The notes below the pieces were generated by a model that was not told the origin of the DNA, did not search any database, and saw nothing but the letters and a program-made list of their open reading frames with translations. A stretch of DNA of 40,872 nucleotides, from contig JAKCWW010001214.1 in NCBI GenBank assembly GCA_026260175.1, positions 36,602 to 77,473 on the forward strand, written 5' to 3'. The position numbers and the translations under genes are program-made. Origin of the DNA: Reticulitermes lucifugus. Lineage: Eukaryota; Arthropoda; Insecta; Blattodea; Rhinotermitidae. Below are positions 14,001-29,000 of the stretch, piece by piece; positions within the stretch are counted from its first letter, which is position 1; each line of letters begins with the position of its first letter.

Positions 14001-17000
14001 CAAAGTGATTAAGGGTTAATAACATGAATACTGCAATAAGAAGGGCACTGGTGATGAGAAAGGATTCATCATTCCGCTATTATGACACATACTAGGTTGG
14101 GAGAATTTTTCCCTGTAAAGTCTGATAAAAATGAATTTCATCAGATATTTTGAAGAAAATTGTTATCAACTTTATACAAAAACAAATACAGTTAATTTGA
14201 ATGAGAAAGTCAGCTGTAGAATAAGAAGTTGGCTTCTTAAAGGACTTAAAGAACAATGCTTCTGTGTTTGTCTTTATAAATTGACTAACACTATTTGCGC
14301 CTGAAACAGTCGAGAATGTGATGATTTGCTTTCTATTTGTTAATGCAAAACTATAATATGAGAATACCTCTTTTGTTTTGTTATAGTATTACTGGAAAAC
14401 TTACAACTACTGTCACATACAATGAAACATACAATTACGAATCACGGGAAAGTGTTGTAGGTAATCAGTTGTCTTATTTTTAAAATCAGCTCTTCAAACA
14501 AATTTGTTGTGAAACAAATGCAGGGAAAATAGCAGGTATATGTGGACAACATAATATTTACTCTTTAAAATGTGGGATAAAAATTATGTGATTGAAAAAA
14601 CTATATAAACACAATACATGCTCCCACCTGATTATCAGCTATCACAAGTATTTTACATAATATTTTACAGTTGCTTTTGGCTCTGTGAACACATAGTTGT
14701 TAATAGGAATTAAAAAAGAAGTTAAGTTTCATGTCATATTAAATTCTTTTATTTTTCATGTGTTGACAGTGGAAGTATCAGGGTATGGAAGTGACTCATG
14801 CACAGAGTCAATGAACTCGCCAGGTAACAGCTCCCTTGTTGGATCTGTCTTTCGCTCAGCAGCCATGCTGGTACACCCCGAGGGACTTGTACGCACAGAC
14901 ACAGAGAGTGCTTACTTCTGTGCCAATGGTACATAATTTAATATTTACATGATTGTACTACTTCATGTACCATCAGCTTCTGTTTCTGAAGAGCAATAAA
15001 TCACTGCCCTTCAGTGGTCAGTTTCTTTGATGACTCATGTTGTTTTCAATTATTGTGCATTTCAGAAAATGTAGTCATATCTACATCAGAAAATTTTCGT
15101 TATGAGTTTGTGTCAGCTCCAAGAAACCGTGCTGGAATTGTGTTTGAGGTGAAAGTGGACGAAGAAGCACATATAGCACTTTCAGATGTGCGCTACACAT
15201 CTGATCGAATGTATCAAGTTGTGTTAGGTGATGCAGCCAATAGCATGTCATGGATAGGAAGAGGCAAACATGGTGAGTCCTAAACTTCTGCCAGTATAAA
15301 TTATGCTATCTGATAATTTATACTGCCAGTGATATAATTTATTTCTAGCCATGAGAATGATATGATTCCATTGAATCCCATCATCCTGTCAGAAATGACA
15401 TGCAAGTGATGCAGTAAATTTCTCTGAAATGATTGGAAATTTCTACCAGACTATATGGTGTAATATCCCAGAAAATGGTATTCTTTGCAAAAACTGCAAA
15501 CTATGATACCATAAACATGGAACATACAAAGCATGCACAAGCTAAAGTCATTCACCCTAACACTTGGGTCAGTTAATACATTATTCAATTTTTCTTTGTC
15601 CTACAATTCATTTCCATCAATTAAATTCGTCCACATAAGTCCTCTTTTCCTCAGTATCATCTTCGACTTTATTTGTCTAGTGATACCATAGTCTTTTATG
15701 TAATTTTTCTCGGTTTTAAAATTTTTACTGCTATTAGTAATCCACATGGTTCCATTCTGTGAATTTTCCCATACCATTTCAGACTATTATTTTGTATTCC
15801 TATTAATATAACTTCAATTATAAAATATTTGTTACCTCCCCTCTTGTTCATTTTATTTCTTTTACCTTTAATGTTTGTGCTTATTTTATAGGCTTTTTTG
15901 TGCTGCATATGTTAACACTGGTTTTAAATATAAAGTACATATTTTATTTTTTGGACTGTCTTTATTTCCCATCAAGTGTTCAATATTTGGTAAATTTTGA
16001 GCAGTTATGTGTATTTTGAAACTAGTTAAAGGCTTTTTCTGTTTCAGGTTTTGGTGTGCGCCTTGTTAGTGCTCCAACACCACACCTATTGTCTGGATCT
16101 TCATTCCAGACCTTGTGGGTGACATGGGACCGTGGTACAATTGCTGTGGGACAAGGTCCCATACTGTACAACAATACTCTACTGAAGTGGCGTATGGACA
16201 AGAAACTCAAAGTCCAACACATTGGCTTTGCCTCTGGGTGGGGACATTTGGCAGAGTTTAGGTTAGTTTATCTGAGTCAGCATTGCTGGTTGGGAATAAC
16301 TTATTTTGTTTATGAATAAAACATATCAGGCTTTTGAAAACTGAAAAATATATAATAACACCACTCTCTGCACTGCTGAATTATGGTTTTACAACATTTT
16401 TGTGACAACCTATTAGAGCTGAAGCAGTTTCAGTAATTTCCAGCACAGTACACTTCCAACAAGGAAAATACATGGTTACGATGACAGTTACAAGAATTTT
16501 GTGTATGTTACATAATGTGAATATTAATTAATACTATATTTACTTGAATATAAGATGTGAATTATTTCCTGTCATCTGAAAAATGGAAGGTCACCTTATA
16601 ATTGCACAGAAAGTTAGGCTTCTTCATTGTAGGTATTTTCCTGAAAATTGAAGATTGTGAAGGGGTCTTATATTTGGTTAAATACGTGTTTTACTTACTT
16701 CATGGAGTGGTTTAAGATTATCACTTCTGCTTAAAACACAGAATATAAGCTAGGATCAGGTGTCATGATTGAGAATTTTGTGATTTGCCTGTCTGTCTTT
16801 CTAAGACATAAAAATGATGGTCAACTTAGAAGCATTAAATGACTCATATAACAAATATATATATGATAAGAATTGTTAATTTTGGATACTTTGGTGAGAT
16901 AATAACCATATTTTCTCTTAAGGTTTAAATTTCATGCCCATACAAAACAACTGGCATAATGAAAACACAGTATGTGTCAGAATTACATAATAATAATGTG

Positions 17001-20000
17001 CCACTTTATGCGCCAGTAAACGTTAGATACACATAAGGGAGATTTGAGATTTCCACTGTGTTGATGTTGAGGATTCTGGTCCTGGAATCTCAGATTTGAT
17101 GAAGTCATTATCCTCCTTTCAAATGCCAGGATCTGTTAATCCTGCTGTATGGTATAACATCCTGGAAGACCAGAATACTTAACACGTAAGCTTTCTTTCA
17201 GCTCTTGCCACTGCTACCATTATTAATATAGAAGCATTAATACAATAATTTCTACAGGGTGTGGAATTACAATGATGAAGCTGGTTTCTCACAAGTGCTA
17301 CATCTGGATGTACCCCGCTCTGTGGTACCAGGTTCAGAACAGGGAACACTACTTATTGCTGGAGGTTTGGCACTTCCTGTCACTTCCCACTCACATCCAC
17401 CAGGCCTGGGTTTGGGCCTAGGGGAGTCCACCAGGTAACACTATGCAATCGGTAATGATCACTGTCTGTTAGCATTCTTTCAGAATCAGCTGGAACAAAT
17501 TAAGTGCCTTCTAGTGAAGTGAAGCATCATTTGAACTGAAACCTGTGGATCTCATATAATTCCTTCTCTTCTCACTGAGAGACCCAGCCAGTCCTTGGAA
17601 AGCTAAATCAGTTACAAAGGATTTTGATTATGGTTTATTATTACATTTATAATTACTGGGCTACTGGAATTGTCCATTCTGGACAGAATACAACTTTTTG
17701 AAAACTGGATGACACTTCAAACTTACTGATTTCATGAATAGTTAGTAGCTTATGATGCAAGACTGAGATTCTCACACCAGTGTTAATGAAAACTAAAGTC
17801 TCCTGGGATGTACGTCCTGTCAATTAGTAAATATTTACTGACTTTTGGGGGAGTTTGTTGCCTCCATTTTCGGGCTCTAAGTAGACCATGCAGGGTTTTT
17901 ATTCTTCTCTTGGACTACATGGACCCTGAAGGTGGAGAAATCAGCCTCCTCCGAAATGTTGGTACATACCAATCGATACGATGTTATGTCCAAGACGACT
18001 TGAATCTTCATTGAGTAGCTTATGAACAAATTGTTTTCCTGTATGATTTGAGGTTTCCAGGGCTTTGTTGATAAATATTGCAATCATGTGGGATATGATG
18101 CTATATTCATTGGTAATTTGATACCAATGTTTTGTTGCTTACTGCCTTCATCTTCAAGGTAGTCAAAGAAGAATAAGTGGCTGGAAGAGTTAGTTGCATT
18201 ATACAGGGAGAAAACATGTTAAGTGACAGCCATCGTGACGTGTTGTGGGGTTGGCGCAGTCACATGTCCTTTTGCTTTCTTTTTTTCTACTGTGCTCTAC
18301 TCGTGACCCCACCCACTCCACAACACCTCCCGTCCCATTGGCTGGCTATAGCAGTCACCGAACCTGCTCTTTCCCTATACAGTATAATGTAACCATTTCT
18401 TCCAGCAACTTATTATTTTTTGACTTCCTTGTAGAAGGAGGCAGTAAACCCCTCAGAAACGTCATTAACACGTTACCAATCAACACAAGGTCATATGCCA
18501 GAAGACTGTAATTCTCAAACTGTTTTCCTCCTATTCAGAATGTAGTGGACTGACCATCATTACAGCTGTGGAAGAGACATCATTTTAATGGAAGACACAG
18601 TTGTTCATAATGGCAATAAATTATGTTACAGCTTGGCAGCATCTGTGTCTAGATTCACACCGCTGTTGGTATTAGAGCAAATGGCTGAACAGGGAAACAA
18701 CACTAGTACCAATCTGGATGAGTCAGAAGTAATAAACAGGTTAAGCACTCAGCTTCAGGCTCTGTTACACTTCATGAAACCAGACTTCTCCTTTGGTGAC
18801 CACCACAGACTTGGCAGTCACAGGTAAGGCAGAAAGGAGAGTAGTGTTAAGCAAGGCATCCCAGTAACAAAGTGCTGTATCTACCAGAAGGAGTTACTAG
18901 TCGAATGTAAATGAGAAGTTACAGGACATTGCATAAAATATATAAGGAGGAGCTCATGAGAGAACTATATCCATAGTTATCATAATTCATTTCACCTATA
19001 CACAATCTATTTCTTTAACATTCACGTTTGTTATCTTACCATGTACAAAAGCATCACTTCTACTCATAATGTTAGGGCATGTAATTTTCACTTCACTCTC
19101 TTACTTGTAGCAACACAGTCACAGTACTGGAATTACTAGCAAAGATTCAGTCATATACCAGTGTGGATCCAGTTCTTGTGTCAGGCATGAAGCGGTGGAT
19201 TCAGCAACGGCAGGCAGATGATGGGAGCTTCTCCCCACTGCCCACAGACAATGGGATTACCACACCAAGAAACCCTTCTGAATCTCATATTCTGGACAGT
19301 CAGGTGGAAATCACTGCTGAGACCCTGGTGACACTCCTGCAAGTTGGATTGGAAAATGAAGTAAGCATACAGATATGGATTGAGATTAGCTCTTTCTGAA
19401 GGGCTCACAAGAGTAGGTTCTCCCCCTTTCCCCATTTCACCTGAAGACAGAGGCAGATCCAACCTCCAAAAGGTTATGGGCTATTTATAGCCTGAAACAA
19501 TGGACTACTGTATGTCCAAAACTTCAGTTATGATTATGACCATTAACAACATCAGAATCCTTTAAAATTAAAATAATCATATGTTTAGCCCATTTACAGT
19601 TGAATTGTACCAATATGCTGCCATGCTAAAATTCATGCTTACCACCAGCATATTCTGCACATAAAATGGCCCCCCATTACAGTGTTCAGTTTTCAGAACC
19701 ATACCCACATGTAACTTGTTTAATTTTATGAAGAATTATAATGTGACCCCCCCAGTTTTTCAGATGACAAATTAGAAAAAACTTCTCATCTTGTAGTCTG
19801 TAAATACAGTACTATATGGTTTAATAAATTTTGCAGGCTACAGGTGATATCTAGATGCCAGTGAGTGTACTTCTTGTACTTATAAATGAGCAATATTGGT
19901 GGCAACTATGACTACTTTTCCTGGGATGAATTTTATAGCAGTCTACCTGAAATGGGGAAGAGTGTGGGTGGGTTAAACAGTTCTCATCATATCAGACTAT

Positions 20001-23000
20001 CCTTGATTGAGGAATATCAGTTATTTTACTGTCCATGTAAAACGAAACATTCACCTTTATTTGATGTACATGATGGAAGACATTATCCCTCAGCTGCTCA
20101 TGTTCTATATGGTGGAACACAGTGTCCCTCAAACTGCTCTAATATATGTGATGGAACGTGGTGTCCTTGAAGCTACTCTAATGTACTTGATGGAACACAG
20201 TGTCTCTCAAGCTGCTGTATTGTATATGATGGAACACAGTGTCTCTTAAGCTGCTCCACCCATCCCAAGTTTGTATTATTGTAACTTTGCTTCCAAGACA
20301 CTAATGCTCTGCTGTTATTTCTGCTAATAACCTTTTCAGCCTTCAGCATTTTCGTGAAAACGGAAGAGTGTGTTTGTATCTGTTACACCACAAATGCAAT
20401 GTGTATGTGGCAGTTTCACAGAATTAGTTACTTCTGTGAACACATCTATTGGTTTCTGCACATCTGCATGCAGAAAATGATTTGTGAAGTAGAGCATAAA
20501 GATCAGTTTTCCCAAGATGTACAAGAAGTTAAAGGTAATATACACTGCCACCATCTTCATAGTCATCATCATACACTGTCAAGGGTTTGACCTGGTTGAT
20601 GACCTGTTATGCACTGTGGACTAGTAGTTTCTTCAGCAGTTAGTCTTGGTTACACGTTTCTGTATTTTGTCATTCATTTGTGGAGGAAATAAGGCTTGTG
20701 AAGAAATGAAAGATTGAGTCACCATATAGGATCAAATTTTGGATTGTAGACTGAAATGGATTTGCCACATTGTCAATAGAAGATACACAGTATAATTCTT
20801 CAGATTTCATGTAATATGACATTTTGTTGTCTGGTATTGAATTGGAGTTTCTACTTACATCATTTCATGTATGATGAAATGATGATGATGATATTTCTTC
20901 TATAAGATCATTGATTATCAGAAATGTGTATATGTGAACATAGTTGCCAAAGAACAGTACCAGTAATAAAGCACTTTTCTTGCAGAATCAATAATATAAT
21001 AAGCAGTCTAAGAATTTTGGCCTGTAAGAAATTGAAATGAATTTCATGGTTTGGTATGCCTTACAATTCTAGAATATGTCTATCTGCAGCAGATCTTGAG
21101 AAGAAATATATCACATTTGAATACATTAACTTACTTCATTATAACATTTCCAGTGGTCTAGCTCTTGTTTTGTTTTTCAGGTTGACTGGGAGACCATGCT
21201 GCAAGCACGCTACTTTCTGGAGCGCAACATGTTCCGTGTTGTCTCTCCGTGTTCCTTGTCACTCATGACATATGCCCTACTTCTAGGCAAGAGTGAGCTT
21301 TCCAGTATTGCATTAGATCAGCTTCGTAATGCTTCGACCAACGAGGAAGGAGATTTTGGCTGGCAACACATACCCCTGAACAAGGATGCACCTGATTGGT
21401 TATATGAAGAAGGAACTGGAAGGCATAGGAAAGAACCCATCATGAGTGAGTGCATGTACATGAAATTTGACAGCAGATACATGTTTTTAATAAGAATGTA
21501 GGGATTTACATGATAACTTCAAAAAGTTCTACTAGAGGAGCCAGATTTTGCATCTGGTGATACTAAGAATCCCTTAACATTTAAAACAATTTAATTGAGC
21601 AACACCTACACAGTTCTACCAGCATTTGTACACTTTCTGGAAGCCACCACTTGTGATCCCTGGCAACACAGTGGAGGTACAAATGGCTTCTACATTTTAA
21701 CCTCCACTGTTTCTTTGAATTGATTGTTACAGTGAGAGGTAAAGACCAGTAACATTTTATTTCACTGATATTCACAATTTCTGACAAAATGTTATGTTTG
21801 CTGGCTGCTGCACATGATCTGTTTCCTTACTTTGAAACATTTCCATGTACCACCCTCTCCTCTGGGTCTGCTAGTGCAAAAGTTATGGAAGAGGTCTGTT
21901 AATTGTAGTTGTTACAACATGCATGACTAAGCCCCATGCCAGTTATTTTTATAGTACCATGTGAACAAACAGAATACAGATATTTTTACGTTATGAGTTA
22001 CTGAAAATATTTTGAGTGATTTATGATATTAACGTCAAATCAGATGGAAGGATGTCACATTAGAAAGCAATGGGAGGCAGTTATTCTGAATTTACTATAA
22101 ATATCTACAAATGCTCTCATTCATGGTGCCAAGTGCTGCAAGAAAATTCCTGAGTACAAGGCAGCAGCATTTCCAGTTGATCTAATATTTCATGGAAGTA
22201 TTATAGTGATTGCTGGGTTATGAGTTATTGATAATACTGAAAATATTGACTCAGTACAGCAGTATGTCCTGCCAGGTAGGAGCTACTGTTACATGTGACT
22301 GATTGTACACAAGGGAATATAATACTGAAAACTCCATAACATCATTCATGTGATGGAAAATGTAGAGAATATGGATATACTGTTGTGATAATAAGAACCA
22401 CTACAGCAGAGCCACGTATCAGTGGTCCTGCTACAGTTAAGCCGTTGTACTGATGGTGGAGCTGTCATTATTGTTTTAGCATATATGTTATTATTTTTGT
22501 GTACATAAGTCAACAATTTAATAACACAGAATTTTAATGAATTGATGGCATGGGAATTGATAGGGAATATCCTCTTGATGATGATCTAATAGAGATAAAA
22601 AATGCAAAGTTTTGATGGTTTTAATATTATTTATGTGTTGTAAGTCTCTAACACAGCAGTATGGACACTGACATGAAGATCCTAACATTAAATTTATATG
22701 TTTATTCCTGATAATCATTGTCCATTACATAATGGTAGTCCTTATTTTCACAGCCAGTGCTGGAGAATACAAAGCATCCTTGTATGCTCTGATGACTTAC
22801 TCTCACCAGGGCGACCTCAAGGCAGCTGAGCCGGTGGCACGTTACCTCTTCTATCGTTCACACCTTCTGGACAGACACACAGAGGTGATCCATTTTAGCT
22901 GTGCAGTTTTCAGGCTCCAGATGTAAACTGATAATTTTGCAAGCTGTCTGGTCTTTAAGAATATCTGGTATCGAGTATTCTGTTCTTCTGGGGTATTACA

Positions 23001-26000
23001 CTGCATCAGTGGGTAATCAGTTCCTCAGATCTGATTACCCACTGATGCAGCATAATATCCCAGAAGAACGGAATCCTTAACTTCACTGCTGCGAAAACTC
23101 CCAAACTCACATTTCTGATACTAGTTATTAGAGTTGTTCTGGACTGTGATCTGTGCTGTTCCCATTCGTATATTTACTATTTTATATACTTTATACATGT
23201 ATATGTATATAATATGTCTTATTGTACTAATTTGATTAGTAAAGAGATGGTTTGTGTGTTGTAAATATTTTATTGGCATGGATAAGAATAAAAAGTTATT
23301 TATATCATCTTGCAGTTACTATATGCTGCTGTGAAGGCATTCTCAGCATTTAGTAAGCTAGCACTAGATCGCCATCGAGCATTGACAGTGTCTTTAGCTA
23401 CCTCAGGCATGGAGTTGACTGACACTTTAGAGCTGCGGTCAGATTCACCATTGCAGACCCTGCAACTCCCCAGTCTTCCCACCAAAGTGTTTGTTTATGC
23501 CACTGGTGCAGGCTGTGCCACTGTTCAGGTAAGTAAACACGTTTCAGAACTGTATGTAAACACTGTAACAACATTAGTCTACACATACATTCATATCATC
23601 CTAGTAACGTACATGCTCATGTAACACACAACATTGAAAACATTGAAACTATTTATTCATTTTATAATACAATAGTCTATAGGCATCAATGTGCTATGTA
23701 ACAGGAATAAATTGATCTACGTTGCAAAACAGCAGATGATGGCCCACATTATACTACATATCCTGTCACCATAATAGGGCAAATATATATGTATTTGATA
23801 TCCATATCATAAATGTACATTGTTACATATAAATTGTATGTAACTACGTAGACCTATCCCTTGTTTTACACCTATTTGTTTTATGCCTTTTTGCTTTAAT
23901 GCCCCTTGCCATTTTACATGAATCACATTTATTAATCAATGTTGCATAGAACTTAGTACATATTGCTCTCATGTTTCTGCAGAAACTAAACAGTTGCATG
24001 CACATTCCAGGGTCGAGTCAGTTATTCCACATACACCCCATCCAGTCACACCCCACTGTTGGACTTGTGGTCAGGAATTGAGGATGAAATAGTACCTGGA
24101 CATAATTCTGCAGATGAACTGGAAGGAAAGTTACCTATCCTGCGGATCAAAACCTGTTTCAGGTAAGACAAGAGAAAACATAGTATTAAGTCTGTTGATT
24201 TTGGATCTCCACTGTGTTTTTAACAGTATCAAACTCAAAATTGTAATGAAATATTAATGAAAGCAGCTGACTTGAAAATTAGAGAGGTAATTACTAAGCA
24301 CTTATTTAATTTTATGGGGCAGAGTCTGAAATGAGTAACTGATATTTGATGAATTAGTCAAATTCCTTGCCTAATGTGGAACCTGAAAGTTTATTACTAT
24401 GTTCCCAACAGTCCACCACTGGACCATATCCTGACCCTGATGAATTCAATACACACAAACGTTATTTTGGGGTCCATTTTAATATTATCCTTCCATTTAT
24501 TCCTAGGTCTCCCAGGTGATATCTTCCCTGCAGGTTTCCTGACTATGCATTTTTTAGTTCTCACACATATGTTACATAACCCACCTAAATGTTTAAACGT
24601 TAAGGCAGGCACCATAGCGACCCTTGCACCTCGATACATATTCCACTTATCTCATCCTCTTTGATCTTCGTAACAAGGTTGATACATGTATTCTCCTCAG
24701 CTCTCTGTTCTTGAACACCATATAATGTTTGTTCTTCTTTTAGGGTGTGACATCAAGTTGTACATATAGCAATTACTAAACAAGTCAATTTTAACTTCAT
24801 CTGTTGTGCCTGATAAAAACTTGAATAGCTGAGAAAGGGAGCAGCATGAGCCACTGTGGTGCCTTACAGACAAACTGAAGGGATTGAACATTTGGTCCTT
24901 CATTCACTGAAATCTTGTGCAGGAAGTCATTGTTTTATGCTCATGTTAGCAGCTTTTATTCGGCAGCTTATCCATGAGATTAGCTTTAGGTTACATTTCT
25001 TTGTTAGGGAAAAGTAAGTTTATGAGCTCACTATGCTTGTACCTGTGTGTGTGTCTGTATTTGTGTGTCTCCTCATTTCATTTTTTTAAGCAATTACTGA
25101 CAGGTGGAGATTACTGTCTGGGATGTTCTTATATGTAGGAGAAAGTTCTTGCCTTCATCTTCACACCTTGGACAATGGCCTTTTCAGGGCTTTCATTCTT
25201 TATTTCTTTCCCTTCCACTTTCTCTGCTTTTCTGTACGCCTCTCACTATGTCCTTATCTTCTGTCTGACTCTTCTTCCAGTGACTAATTTTGTAATCTTA
25301 TTTGATTTTACAGTATTATATTTTTGCCTTTAAGTCATTTCTTTTTCACTCTCCCTCTTCCCTCTGTGTATTATTTTTCACAGCACTTATATTCTCTTAT
25401 ATTTTTAATATATTTATCATTTTATTAACAGTTTACTTTACTTTATTTCGTTTTCGACTATATATGAAGTGCATCCAGAAAGTAAGTACCGTTTGGCTAT
25501 AAAATAAAAATACTTGAAGTACAAAATTTTGATTAATTGTTATCAAATTCTGCATACCTTAGTCTACTTTTCGACATAATCACCACCCACATTGAGGCAC
25601 TTGTCGTAACGGGGCACAGGGTTTTGTGTACCCTGGTCATGGAAGTGGGCCGCCAAAGAGATGATGTCGATCAAAAAAATCATGTGCATCGTGTTAACAC
25701 GCCAGCTGCTTGCTTCATTCAAATGGGAGCTGGTGGATCACCCCCCTTACAGACCTTCATCTGTTCCTGCACCTGAAGCGATTTCTGGCCAGTAAGAAGT
25801 TTGACAGCGACGACGAGTTGAAGAAGAGCGTCGAGAAATGGTTCATGTCCCAGACAGCCGACTTCTAGGAACAGGGCATACAAAACCTTGTGCCCCGTTA
25901 CGACAAGTGCCTTAATGTGGGTGGTGCTCATGTCGAAAATTAGACTAAGGTATGTAGAATTTGAAAACAATGAATAAAAATTTTGTTCATCAAGTATATT

Positions 26001-29000
26001 TTTTTATAGCCAAATGGTACTTACTTTCTGGATGTGCCTCGTATCACTGGTGTAACCTGAATCAAAATACTGAGGCCTCTGAGAAAGAAGAACACATATT
26101 GGTAGGACGACAGGTAAACAATAAAATGTAAAGAGGTGAGAAACGCAGAGGGGCAGTATGTACTCTTAATAAAAGAGACTAAAATAAAAAAGTAAACTGC
26201 TCACATAGAAGAGCTATAAGTAGGAAACAAAGTGTGAAAAGTTGGAAGTGGAAAGGAGGTGAGAAGATAAAACAAAATAGAAGATGAACTAAAATAAACC
26301 AAAAAAAAAGTAAATTGGAATAAAACAACCATGAAAACAAATTAAAATACCATAACTGTCAAACCGAAGGAGAAGATTGTAGTGAAAGTAGTGGAGAGAG
26401 AATGGAGAAGGAGTATGGGAAGGAAAATAAGAATGAAAACCCAGAAAATGACTACTGTACAAAGTCCTGGTTTGATCACTCTCCAGAGGGTGATAGTAAG
26501 AGCCAGATTATGGAGAACCCAATGTCTATGTGGCTTCTTACATTTCCACAGATGAGAGACTTCCATGACTTGCTTGGGCAGAGGCCATCGTCTCTCTTCA
26601 TGTTCTTGGGGTGGAGATCATTCGGCACTGACACACTGACAATACTGTTCAGTCTATATATCTGGATTTCGTGGAGATGATGCTGGTGTTCTGGAATTGG
26701 ATGCCATGTCCCATGGCTTACTGATCAAAATGATAATATTTGTCTGGTCTGACTAGAATTGGATACCCAGGAATGTATGGCATTCTCCCTGAACGTGGTT
26801 AGGTCTGTGTTGGACGAACTGGCCATTTGATTAAAACCAGTGTGAAGGAGCACCATTGACACTTTAGTCTCTATCTTCTTCCCTTTATATTTTACGTTGT
26901 AAATTTCTTCCTACCTACAAATGTGGCTTTTTCAGGACCACAGTATTATCAGTGTAGTTCACCACTTCTATTGGTTCATGCTTAGCCTGAGTCTTTGTCT
27001 TCCCTGTCCTGTTTTATTGACTGCTTTTCCACTGTAGCTTGTTCTTCAGCCCTGAGAATGGAGGCAGCAGGTTTGATTTGAACACCATGTACAGTAGGGT
27101 TTGCACTGGACCAACATGATCCAAAATGAAGTTTTCCTGAAAACACGTTGTATAAACTGAATTTAATCCAAATCTGTTCACTGATTCTGGAGATGAAACT
27201 TATGAATGGTCAGACGTGACATTCATTTTATATGCTCTGTGCACAAAATGGATAACAGTAACTACTGTTTACATAACATAAAATTCTTCTTTCACACAGA
27301 ACATTTAAATGAGAATGGGACTGTTAGTAATGAAACCTTAACATCATATGTGACAGATGGAAAGGTGAGGATCCCTCAGGTGTTCTTCGCCTGGAAGTCA
27401 CACTTTTCTCAGGCTTCCAGCTGCTGAGTGTCACCCCTGTTATCATTGACAGTAGTGGCAACATGGCAGATGTACACCATGGATCTCGTGCAGACAAGAT
27501 ATGGTTTGTTCTAACCAATGTAAGTGAAGGTGCAGTACCCACTGAATAGGGTTTGCTGCAAAACTGCAAAACTGGTTTGGACGTCTTGGGGAAGGGAAAA
27601 ATCCCTCGCTCCAGCCAGAAATTGTACCATGATTCCTTGGTTGTCCAGCCTGTATCCTAGTATGAAGATGTTAAATACACGTATAAATACAGTATAGATT
27701 GTTAAGGCACATGTGTAATTCACAAGTATGTTGACATTTCTCATAATTTGAAATAAAAATCAAACAACAAAAAATTGAAATATTGGCAGTTTTAATGCCA
27801 AAATTGATATTTATACAGAGATATTCCTCTGCATTATGTTACTGTCCAAATACTATAATCAACATCTCTATTACATTGGACATTTTTATACATTTAAGAT
27901 TACCCCTGTATTCTGTGCCTTTAAAATTCACATATCAGTAACATGAATGAAGTTTGTGTATCCAAACTGACTTCTCTGGTTGCAAAGCCCTTATAATTCT
28001 ACTACCTCTGTATGTCAACTACAGTTCAAACTTCTTTTGCTTCAGTAGTATGTACATCTCAGGAGAGATAAATTACTGCAACTTTAAAATAAAGTATATT
28101 ATTACTGTACAGTATATAATCAAAATGAATCCTGTTACCAACTCCATAAATGTTTCCATTTATTTTCAGAACAAATAGTGGTGTATCAGCTCATAATTTA
28201 CATAACTTACTACAGCACTAATAACATAATAATGGCTGTATGTTGGTAATCATGCTTTTGAGCATTTTTTAACTTTAAAAACTGCTTATTTTATTGCCAA
28301 AGGGTAATGATACTGCTTTATTCTCTGGTTAATTTTCTGATTTGTTGTATATTTCAGCTTTTAGGGTCTACAGTTTCTTTAACACTAATTCCTAAACTTA
28401 ATATGCTGATGAAGAGCACTTCCAAAAACTCTTCTTTTTGCCATACTAGCATCATAACTTCTAGAGAGATCATCAGTCATTCTACATTTGGAATATTGTA
28501 CAAGTTTACTGTGCAGATATACTAAATGTAAATTTTATGTTCCACAGGTTAGCAATGCATGTGCACTGTGTGCACATTATACAGTGCGTAGCGTGTTTGT
28601 AGTGGGATCATTACGCCCTGCATTTGCACGTATATATCCAGCTGGGAGGTCAGACTTGGGCGCTGAGACTTTCTTTCACACTCAAAAGGGCAGTCCATTG
28701 TTAGATGGACTAACTGACGATGACCTTATCACCTGGTTTGGAAAAACTGGAGCAGGTGTGTGATGCTAGCTGCATGGATGTGTGTAACCATATGTGTGTC
28801 TTTCTTGAGTGATTATTCTTACCGAGTCCTGATCACTTATGTAAGAATACTATGTATAAAAGAATGTGAGCAAGTTTTAGGTGCATTTGCATGCTTATGG
28901 AGCATCAATTAAAGTTGCTCTGTCTGTCCATTGGTACATACACTAGCAACTCAAAAACTGCTGAATGGAATTTAATTAAAGTTAATACTGGAGAATTTTG

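Noticed and set aside
14387-14460. Exon-like segment reading ITGKLTTTVTYNETYNYES
   Set aside because: 74 bases; neither exon 6 nor exon 7 phases permit it, and exon 6 joins exon 7 perfectly (NMT-V-EVSGYG).
27300-27356. Open text HLNENGTVSNETLTSYVTDG after a good acceptor at 27299
   Set aside because: In the phase set by exon 16 this stretch has several stops. The acceptor at 27356 gives the expected receptor-binding sequence with no frameshift.
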